Shown: positions 6,294 through 12,158 of the stretch, piece by piece
Layout: each line of letters opens with the position of its first letter
How positions within the stretch are numbered: position 1 is the stretch's first letter
Position numbers and translations under genes: made by a program
NCBI GenBank assembly: GCA_002727275.1
Contig: PBWO01000008.1
Coordinates: forward strand, 1-14,163
From: Methanobacteriota archaeon
Lineage (GTDB): Archaea > Thermoplasmatota > Poseidoniia > Poseidoniales > Thalassarchaeaceae
Reading direction: 5' to 3'
DNA: 14,163 nt
Notes under the pieces: model-generated
The model's input: only the letters and a program-made list of their open reading frames with translations
What the model was told of the DNA's origin: nothing
Database searches by the model: none

Positions 6294-7219
6294 TACAATG
6301 ACCCCTTGTCCAAAACATGACGATCGCCGTGGTAGAACTCCACATCGTCCTCATCGAACTCCTTGTCGCCCACTCCCCCCTTGGCAGGAGTCAGCTGGAT
6401 AACCGCTCCACCAGCCCCGTGCAGGGCCTCGTAAGCAAGTACCTCGCCATGGTAATTGTTGTGCTGTCCCATGGTAGCAGCCATCCACCAGGCTGGCTTG
6501 TAGGCCACCACTTTGCTGACTCTAATCTGGCTCTGGATATCACGACTCAACTGGCTGATATCTTCGAGACGGCCATCGGCGAAGAACTCCAGAATCTTCT
6601 GATTCCACTCATCGTCCTTTGCAGAATGAATCCTATCATCAGCCGGGTCGATGTGCTCAGTGAACATCCTGTTGGAAAGGCTAGCCACTACTACAACTAC
6701 GACTTTCTTGCCCAACTTGGCCATAGCATCACGCGCAGACTTGCCCAGTACAATCTGCTCGGCACGGTTGGAGTAGACATTGCTAGAAACGATGCATGCT
6801 GGAATCTTATTCTCGGGGTTGAGTAGCTTCAATGCCACGATTGAACCTGTGTCAATAGGGAAGCCATCGTAGGCCACGGTTCGCGCATGTAAGCCTCGCT
6901 CCTCGCACGCGTGTCTGAAACTCTCTGCATACTCCGCGTCCATTCGGAACTCGTAGGGCAACGAGCCTAGGAAGTGGAAGTCGTCATCTACATGGGTAAA
7001 AATGGGTTTTGGAAGAGCTTGAATCTGGTGTCCAATGATACTGGGCCAGGTGGTCGAGTAGACTAGAATCAGGTCAGCATCACTCTCCTCGATTCTCTTT
7101 CGGCAGGTATCAAACGCCTCACGAAGCCGTCCCCAGCCCTCATTCTGTTCTGGGGCCAATAGAGGATGAGGATGTGGAGGCACATACAGCCCCATTACAA
7201 TCTCAGGTTCCTCACTCAT
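6293..7219 (-). CDS. LigB-family dioxygenase, non-catalytic alpha subunit (2-aminophenol 1,6-dioxygenase alpha-like)
   Basis: A 308-residue LigB-superfamily protein (class III extradiol dioxygenase fold). The first metal-ligand region reads YVPPHPHPLLAP (12-23), but the second ligand position is YSTTW (54-58), with Thr57 where the partner subunit has His63. The DGFPIDTGSIVAL segment and EHIDPADDRI resemble the alpha chain of bacterial aminophenol 1,6-dioxygenases, which is structural and lacks iron. A tail of about 35 residues after VIQLTP, rich in Asp, Glu and His, appears longer than in bacterial alpha chains of about 270 residues. The gene starts 9 bases after the beta stop, with GAGG as ribosome site, and its stop overlaps the RidA-family start. 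A MEMO-type protein is an alternative but fits less well. Confidence 0.82.
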   Translation of the reverse strand: MSEEPEIVMGLYVPPHPHPLLAPEQNEGWGRLREAFDTCRKRIEESDADLILVYSTTWPSIIGHQIQALPKPIFTHVDDDFHFLGSLPYEFRMDAEYAESFRHACEERGLHARTVAYDGFPIDTGSIVALKLLNPENKIPACIVSSNVYSNRAEQIVLGKSARDAMAKLGKKVVVVVVASLSNRMFTEHIDPADDRIHSAKDDEWNQKILEFFADGRLEDISQLSRDIQSQIRVSKVVAYKPAWWMAATMGQHNNYHGEVLAYEALHGAGGAVIQLTPAKGGVGDKEFDEDDVEFYHGDRHVLDKGSL

Positions 7220-7228
7220 TGTAGCGCC

Positions 7229-8134
7229 TCACATCACTATTTCTCGAGTCTCAGCATTCGGATCCCATGCAGCGATTGCATTACCTGTCCCTATCACAGA
7301 CTGGTAGCCGTAGATCTCGGCTGGATAGTCGGGCATTCCCATCGCAGCCATCATCCAAGTCAGGCCACCGCCCTCAGCCTCGGCCATGGTCTGCTCGATC
7401 ATCTCGGGCAGAATATCGATGATCTCCATCATCTTGCCTTCTCTCATCATCTCGATGACCTTCATGTCCCAGACATACTGGCTGTGATTGTAGATATGCT
7501 CGCGACTCATGTCCTCTGGTAATGGAGCCTCGGTCACGAAGTGGCGATGAGACAATGAATGGCTGGCAATTAATACGACCTTCTTGCCACTATCTTCGAT
7601 TGCCTTCCTTACTGCTTCTCCGAGTGCTATCGACTGCTCATTCATGACCTCGTTGGAGTAATAGTGTGTAGACCGGTTGCTGCTTATTGTAACGACTGGT
7701 TTGTCCCACTCTGGATTTAGCATGTGACAACTGACGATGGTACCGTAGTCGACTCTGAAGTCGGGGTTTCGCATCATCTTGGTGATTATTCCAGCATCTG
7801 ATGCGACTTCGCACATCTTCTCTGCTAGTTCGACATCTACCTTGATGTCATGATGAAATCGGAACAGGTTGGGGAATATTGGGTCGACGCTAATATTCTG
7901 AAACCTCTCAAGTCCGAGGAAGTGAGTCCCAACATAGGTCTGCCAGTGAGGAGTCAGGACCACCATGCAATCATAGTCGATTTCCTTGAGTTTTCTCGCC
8001 AGCATGTTGTAGCCCCACCTGAGAGTCTCCCAGCCCCCTTCCGAGAAAGGTTCGTTCTGCTCAGGGTTCTCAGCATACACGACATGCGGAGGGTGTGGAG
8101 CAAGGCACCCGAGCACTATCTCTCCCTTCGCCAT
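7229..8134 (-). CDS. LigB-family extradiol dioxygenase, catalytic beta subunit (2-aminophenol 1,6-dioxygenase beta-like)
   Basis: A 301-residue class III extradiol dioxygenase. Non-heme Fe(II) would be held by His14 (LAPHPPH, 11-17), His63 (LTPHW, 60-64) and probably Glu252 (MAEAEGGG, 250-257); His196 in SHSLSH matches the expected acid-base catalyst. These sit one residue after the positions I recall for the beta chain of the Comamonas aminophenol dioxygenase (13, 62, 251, 195). Segments YAENPEQNEP, GGWETLRW, SVDPIFPN, KMMRNPDFRVDYGTI and VIGTGNA match that subfamily strongly. It would open an aromatic ring between the carbon bearing the hydroxyl and its amino- or hydroxyl-bearing neighbour. 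It is the first gene of the three-gene minus-strand operon, and no clear Shine-Dalgarno precedes ATG 8134, fitting a leaderless transcript. The exact substrate is unknown. Confidence 0.87.
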   Translation of the reverse strand: MAKGEIVLGCLAPHPPHVVYAENPEQNEPFSEGGWETLRWGYNMLARKLKEIDYDCMVVLTPHWQTYVGTHFLGLERFQNISVDPIFPNLFRFHHDIKVDVELAEKMCEVASDAGIITKMMRNPDFRVDYGTIVSCHMLNPEWDKPVVTISSNRSTHYYSNEVMNEQSIALGEAVRKAIEDSGKKVVLIASHSLSHRHFVTEAPLPEDMSREHIYNHSQYVWDMKVIEMMREGKMMEIIDILPEMIEQTMAEAEGGGLTWMMAAMGMPDYPAEIYGYQSVIGTGNAIAAWDPNAETREIVM

Positions 8135-8153
8135 GGTGCTGTGAGGTCCTGAA

Positions 8154-8160
8154 TTCTAAA
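8154..8160 (-). promoter_or_regulatory. possible TATA-like element for the dioxygenase operon
   Basis: The minus strand carries TTTAGAA inside a short AT-rich patch (about 8151-8168), centred about 23 bases upstream of ATG 8134. That is acceptable spacing for a leaderless archaeal transcript. The match to the TATA consensus is partial, so this is tentative. Confidence 0.25.
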
Positions 8161-8216
8161 GAAAACCTTCCGGCCCACCTAGTAGCCTTCATTGGTGAGA
8201 TTCGTGACGCGCCGGT

Positions 8217-8624
8217 ATGAAGTGGGACGAGCCTCCACTTTGGCCGGTCGTAGGCCCTAGCATTGTTGGTTTCATAGCCGCTTGTGTGCCTCATCTACTA
8301 GATGGAGTTCCTCGCCTATTCGATTGGGATTTGACCACCCCATTCGTAGGCCTAATGTTAGCCAGTATGCTGCTCTACTTCGCGCCAGAGCCCGCTGGAA
8401 GGAATCCGGAGTTAATTGCAGGCGCGAATGTCGGCATGCTACTCGCCTTCTTGCCTCAACTGTTCTTCTTCGTCTGGTTTGTACCTGTGATTCTATTCTG
8501 GATCTTTCAGTCGATGTATGTCTGGAAAAACAACTTCCCAGCCTTCCGAGTTGGGACTTGGATAGGATTAGGGGCCATTTCAGGACTCTTCGTCGGAGGT
8601 CTGTTCGCTCATTTCGTCCTCTGA
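8217..8624 (+). CDS. hypothetical small membrane protein, four TM helices
   Basis: I do not recognise the family. The 135-residue product is almost entirely hydrophobic, with helices at about 11-29, 42-56, 70-97 (perhaps one long or two short) and 112-134, and little soluble sequence between. Pro and Gly are frequent in the helices; a short WKNNFPAFRVG loop separates the last two. ATG 8217 is the natural start, 82 bases from the divergent dioxygenase start, which leaves room for two promoters. The reading frame ends inside the last 45 bases of the convergent PAP2 gene. The opposite-strand frame covering most of this gene lacks family motifs, and this frame keeps a clean membrane pattern, so it is likely real. 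Confidence 0.7.
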   Translation: MKWDEPPLWPVVGPSIVGFIAACVPHLLDGVPRLFDWDLTTPFVGLMLASMLLYFAPEPAGRNPELIAGANVGMLLAFLPQLFFFVWFVPVILFWIFQSMYVWKNNFPAFRVGTWIGLGAISGLFVGGLFAHFVL

Positions 8625-10046
8625 TGCAATTACCTGAGCCAGCACTATCCCTCCGATTAGGAATGCCGGAATCGAGAGAAGCATTGCGGTCCAAATGAGT
8701 TCGTCATCGACATAGTGCATTGTTACTCTGACTTCTGAAAACTCGCCTTCAAACTCAGGCTTGACTAGGATTAGATGGGTGTCACCAATAGAGGGAGTAG
8801 AGACTTCGGTTTGCCAACTCAATCCGGGATCTATGATCATGTCCTGAAATTCACTAGTAGTCAGGGGGCTGACAATTGACTCCCAATCCACTTCTCCCCT
8901 CTCTACATAATCAATCACAAGACTACGATGAAGTATTATCACGTGTACGCTGTTTTCTCCAACATTTCTGACTTCAACTTCGACTGGATCCCATAGGCTG
9001 TGCACCTCTATTGTATCGATTTTCACATCACCCGGGCCCATCCTCATGTTCTCGATGTCTTCTTCGCTTCCCGGGCCATCCACCGCCACAAATACCAACG
9101 CAGAGGTACATAATAGAGTGAATACGCCTGCAATTGCCAGCGATTTCTTCTTCGGAATCAGAGATCTCCAACCTTTCTCTGGACGGTCTCGGATTGCAGG
9201 CTGCCACTTGTGAACAAATTGGGCACATATCACAGCCAGTATCACGCCTGGGATGATATCAGTAATCCAATGGATTCCTAGATACTGTATCGAGAAGAAG
9301 TAGACAACCAGATTGAGCATAATGAACAGGTCAAACTCTCTATGCCTCCACTCAGAGATTGTTATTCCTCTGTCCCTGCAATGCATCCTATTGAGCAATA
9401 GCAGGCCGACGGGAAGTCCGAAGTGCAGACTTGGGACACCGTTGTCCATTGGGTCATTGTTGGTGACAAACTCGAGGTACCAAGAGTCGTGATAGAGTAG
9501 TGCGTCCATTCCTGGAATATAGGTGGAAGTAACCTCGACGTTGAAGAACAGATACAATGGAACTGAAAGCAGGTAGATTACGAGATAGTTGAGAGCTGCC
9601 TTGTCTGCCATCGTGTGGTCACGCACGAGGATGAAGTACATCGGTGAGAACCAGATTACGAACAGGTAGACAAACAGGTAGTGAAACGACAGGATATCGG
9701 TTAGCATATCGCTTCTGAAAGTCTCCTGTACCCAAAGCGTCAACTCGCCTTCGATTTCGTAAAGCCAATGAGTATAGCCGCCTACTCTGGCCTTCATCGG
9801 CTCGTTGTGCTGATCGATCATGAACTTGTACAGATACATCACAACGTACAGTGAGATATGCCAATAGTAGCCCTTAGCTCGTATCTCTGCTGGTAAATCC
9901 GAGAGTGATAGTCTCTTGTCTGGCTCATCCCTAGTCAACAGATTTCGCAATGGTATGGTGGAGAGTAGAATCACCAACATCATCGTGCCATAAGGTCCGA
10001 TTGGCCACCACATGAGACATCCGCGATGTGCCCTGCTGATGAACAT
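8580..10046 (-). CDS. PAP2-superfamily membrane enzyme, Aur1/inositol-phosphotransferase-like, with C-terminal extracytoplasmic domain
   Basis: A 488-residue polytopic protein. The PAP2/Aur1 catalytic signatures are present: DNGVPSLHFGLPVG (201-214) with His208 and YLGIHWITDIIPG (255-267) with His259 and Asp263. In this subgroup (PAP2_3, as in yeast inositol phosphorylceramide synthase) these residues hydrolyse or transfer a phospho-headgroup on the outer membrane face. About six helices surround the motifs. After another helix (302-322) comes a soluble, probably beta-rich domain of about 125 residues, a final helix (450-473) and an acidic cytoplasmic tail. That extension is not part of the standard family. 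ATG 10046 follows the Frag1-like stop by 16 bases; earlier in-frame starts would overlap that gene. The 3' end overlaps the convergent small membrane gene by 45 bases. Confidence 0.85.
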   Translation of the reverse strand: MFISRAHRGCLMWWPIGPYGTMMLVILLSTIPLRNLLTRDEPDKRLSLSDLPAEIRAKGYYWHISLYVVMYLYKFMIDQHNEPMKARVGGYTHWLYEIEGELTLWVQETFRSDMLTDILSFHYLFVYLFVIWFSPMYFILVRDHTMADKAALNYLVIYLLSVPLYLFFNVEVTSTYIPGMDALLYHDSWYLEFVTNNDPMDNGVPSLHFGLPVGLLLLNRMHCRDRGITISEWRHREFDLFIMLNLVVYFFSIQYLGIHWITDIIPGVILAVICAQFVHKWQPAIRDRPEKGWRSLIPKKKSLAIAGVFTLLCTSALVFVAVDGPGSEEDIENMRMGPGDVKIDTIEVHSLWDPVEVEVRNVGENSVHVIILHRSLVIDYVERGEVDWESIVSPLTTSEFQDMIIDPGLSWQTEVSTPSIGDTHLILVKPEFEGEFSEVRVTMHYVDDELIWTAMLLSIPAFLIGGIVLAQVIASEDEMSEQTSDEES

Positions 10047-10062
10047 TGCAGGCGGGCCGACC

Positions 10063-10821
10063 TCACTCTTCGGATTCGTGAGAGGATAACAGTTCAGCCT
10101 CGAGGATACCTGTGTGGACCACTGCAATTAGACCCAATACCATACCCCATTCAAACAATGCCGCCAGTGACATTTCTACAGGTTTCAGATTGGTGCAAAT
10201 CTCCACCGTATCGATATAAGCTTCGAAATGGATTAGTTCCATCGAGGTGGCATCTCCAAAGCCAACGAATCTCACCACATTCAATGCCATCAGAGCGCAA
10301 CAAACGATCGTGAACACGGTTCTATCACGCCTCGGTTTGAACACCTGCTCAAATCGAATATCACTCACCTGCATTTCGCTGGCCAACATCGTAGAGAGTA
10401 TTGCCCATGCAATCGAGCTGGCAAAGATGACTCTGGCCTGTAGTAGGTGAAGAGGTAGATTCTCATCCCAAGGTGTGTATGCAATCCAGATGATGAACAG
10501 GCCAGAGATGATGCCGAGATTGGCAGAGAAGGTGTTGAGCATTCTCGGCTTGGTTCCTAGCGAATTGGACTCAATCCATTTTGACCTGACGTTGTACATT
10601 TGCCACGCAATTATGCAAAGCGACAACCCTGTGAGTGTGAAACCCAGAGTGAAGTAGGGGCTCGAAACGGGATTGGTGTCTGTATCGGAGATAAACGGCA
10701 TGTACGGGTCACAGCCGTCCAAGACCCATGTTACATAGCAAGCCGCTAGTGTTGCTAACTGGATGATGATAGAAGCCCTGATGGAAGTACGAATCGACTG
10801 TCTGGTCAGTAGCTCGCTCAC
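10063..10821 (-). CDS. Frag1/DRAM/Sfk1-family membrane protein
   Basis: The product (252 residues from the preferred start) has six hydrophobic helices. Between the first and second lies PYMPFISDTDT (39-49), followed at once by SPYFTLGF. This pattern, Pro-aromatic then Ile-Ser-Asp, is the hallmark of the Frag1/DRAM/Sfk1 family. The last helix carries the family's Glu-Trp (FEWGM). In eukaryotes members remodel GPI-anchor lipids (PGAP2), regulate phosphoinositide kinase placement (Sfk1) or act in autophagy (DRAM); in archaea the role is unknown. It sits 16 bases upstream of the Aur1-like PAP2 gene and is probably co-transcribed, which points to polar-lipid handling. The start is uncertain: GTG 10821 leaves about 70 bases for divergent promoters, while GTG 10881 would almost abut the YbaK gene and add 20 residues. 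Confidence 0.78.
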   Translation of the reverse strand: MSELLTRQSIRTSIRASIIIQLATLAACYVTWVLDGCDPYMPFISDTDTNPVSSPYFTLGFTLTGLSLCIIAWQMYNVRSKWIESNSLGTKPRMLNTFSANLGIISGLFIIWIAYTPWDENLPLHLLQARVIFASSIAWAILSTMLASEMQVSDIRFEQVFKPRRDRTVFTIVCCALMALNVVRFVGFGDATSMELIHFEAYIDTVEICTNLKPVEMSLAALFEWGMVLGLIAVVHTGILEAELLSSHESEE

Positions 10822-10891
10822 GCTTCCGGGAGGGGCAGAAGAGGTTTCAACACTCCCGAAGCATGAAGTCCAGAGGCCCACAGGGAGTAAT

Positions 10892-11356
10892 ATGGACGGT
10901 CACGAGTTGTGGCTTTCTCAATGTGCCAAGATGGATTACGCGCCCGAAGCCAGACTCTACGCAGAAGGCACTCGTACCTCACAAGATGCTGCTGACCAAC
11001 TTGGCTGTGATGTCGCCCACATCGCCAAGTCAATTGTCTTCGCAGGCCAAGAAGGGGCAGTCGTTGTGATCACGTCAGGTGCGAACCATGTTGACCGTAA
11101 GCGGAAGTTGAAGCGACTACTCGGCTACAAGCCCAGCATGACTGATGCCGACTACATCCTAGAAAATACTGGATATGTCCCCGGAGGAGTCCCTCCATTC
11201 GGCCACACCAAGCCGTGCAATGTTTTCCTAGACGAGGATTTGTTGCAGTATGAATTGGTCTGGGGAGCGGCTGGTACGGCTCAAACCGTATTTCCAATTA
11301 CCCCTGACAAGTTGATCTCTCTATCGGGTGCTACCGTGGCAGATGTGAAGCAGTGA
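10892..11356 (+). CDS. YbaK/ProX-family aminoacyl-tRNA deacylase
   Basis: A 154-residue member of the YbaK/EbsC/prolyl-tRNA editing family, which hydrolyses mischarged tRNAs such as Cys-tRNA-Pro or Ala-tRNA-Pro. The signatures are SQDAADQLGCDVAHIAKSIVF (30-50) with the conserved Lys46, TGYVPGGVPPFGH (93-105) forming the substrate loop, and the FLDEDLL segment (112-118) ahead of the AAGT and VFPITP motifs near the C-terminus. Length is normal for the stand-alone family. ATG 10892 follows a GGGAG with a short 4-base spacer; in-frame codons back to 10763 would overlap the divergent Frag1-like gene and are not conserved. The stop is one base before the ATG of the glycosylase gene, so the two are likely coupled. 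Which tRNA it edits cannot be told. Confidence 0.92.
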   Translation: MDGHELWLSQCAKMDYAPEARLYAEGTRTSQDAADQLGCDVAHIAKSIVFAGQEGAVVVITSGANHVDRKRKLKRLLGYKPSMTDADYILENTGYVPGGVPPFGHTKPCNVFLDEDLLQYELVWGAAGTAQTVFPITPDKLISLSGATVADVKQ

Positions 11357-11357
11357 T

Positions 11358-12092
11358 ATGATGGTCGTAGAGCGGCTGATTGAGGTGGCTGCGAGACTGC
11401 GAGATGATGTCGGGCCAATGGGGAGAAAACTAGTCTCAGAGGGCAGGATTGATGTGTGCTACAATCCACTCAACTATGCATGGGATGTGCACGAGGAGTA
11501 CCTCAGGAGGATGGGTGGACGTGGTGCTCATACAGTGATGCTTGGGATGAATCCGGGGCCGCATGGCATGGGGCAAATGGGAATTCCCTTCGCGGCTACC
11601 AGCATTGTACGTGACCTGCTAGGCATCACTGACATTCCTGTCAATCAGCCTGATGTCCCTGATGAAAGAAGGCCTGTGATTGGTCTTGAGTATCACAAAG
11701 AAGAGGTGTCAGGCACTCGACTCTGGAATCTGCTGCACACGCAGTACGGAGATGCCAAAGCGATTGCATCCAGAGTTTTCCTAGTCAACCACTGTCCCCT
11801 AATGCTGTTCTCAGGACCTCGGGCCACCAACATCACACCAGACAAAGTTGGAGGCAGTACTGTGAAGGCCTTGCTTGAGCGCTGCGACGAGCATCTCTCT
11901 GAAGTTGTTGACATTCTAGGGGCGGATCGAGTGGTTGGAGTGGGTAAGTTCGCCGAATCACGCGCAAGGGCAGTTTTGGAAGAGCAGCCAATAGAAGTCA
12001 CAGGGTGTTGGCATCCCTCTCCAGCATCTCCTCTTGCAAACCGAAACGACGGCGTAGACTGGCGTGAGAATGTTAGAGCAGTTCTACCATAA
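11358..12092 (+). CDS. SMUG1-type uracil-DNA glycosylase
   Basis: This 244-residue protein matches single-strand-selective monofunctional uracil-DNA glycosylase (SMUG1), which removes uracil and oxidised pyrimidines such as 5-hydroxymethyluracil from DNA. Motif 1 reads GMNPGPHGMGQMGIPF (63-78) with the catalytic Asn65. YNPLNYAW (35-42) and EVSGTRLW (116-123) are SMUG1-specific. VNHCPL (143-148) carries Asn144 for uracil recognition, and motif 2 HPSPASP (219-225) provides the minor-groove loop with His219. The VVGVGKFAESRAR segment also fits. The length matches the family (about 240-280). It follows the YbaK gene by one base. SMUG1 is best known from animals and some bacteria, so an archaeal copy is unusual. 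A short GAGTC/GACTC inverted repeat lies just after its stop. Confidence 0.9.
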   Translation: MMVVERLIEVAARLRDDVGPMGRKLVSEGRIDVCYNPLNYAWDVHEEYLRRMGGRGAHTVMLGMNPGPHGMGQMGIPFAATSIVRDLLGITDIPVNQPDVPDERRPVIGLEYHKEEVSGTRLWNLLHTQYGDAKAIASRVFLVNHCPLMLFSGPRATNITPDKVGGSTVKALLERCDEHLSEVVDILGADRVVGVGKFAESRARAVLEEQPIEVTGCWHPSPASPLANRNDGVDWRENVRAVLP

Positions 12093-12110
12093 GAGTCCGA
12101 AATCAGACTC
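12093..12110 (+). repeat. short inverted repeat after the glycosylase gene
   Basis: GAGTC (12093-12097) and GACTC (12106-12110) flank an 8-base loop immediately after the TAA stop. The stem is only 5 bp and no T-run follows, so it is a weak candidate for a 3'-end or stability signal. The remaining 48 bases to the next gene contain an AT-richer patch (about 12122-12133) about 26-37 bases before the next ATG, which could hold a promoter but has no clear TATA box. Confidence 0.25.
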
Positions 12111-12158
12111 GATAAACGCTGGTAAACAGTTAAGTCGCCTGATGCCGTGTCCTGAGAC

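Noticed and set aside
6317..6826. Open frame of 169 codons on the plus strand
   Set aside because: It lies wholly antisense to the alpha dioxygenase subunit, which has clear family similarity and coupled neighbours. The plus-strand product shows no domain.
6293..8134. Reading the two LigB-fold proteins as MEMO1-like proteins of unknown function
   Set aside because: The beta protein retains the full His/His/Glu metal set and subfamily segments of aminophenol dioxygenases, and both genes sit next to a deaminase-like gene. A paired alpha-beta dioxygenase explains all three better.
8282..8698. Alternative frames on both strands covering the small membrane protein
   Set aside because: They give Arg-rich products without motifs, whereas the 8217-8624 frame gives a coherent four-helix membrane protein.
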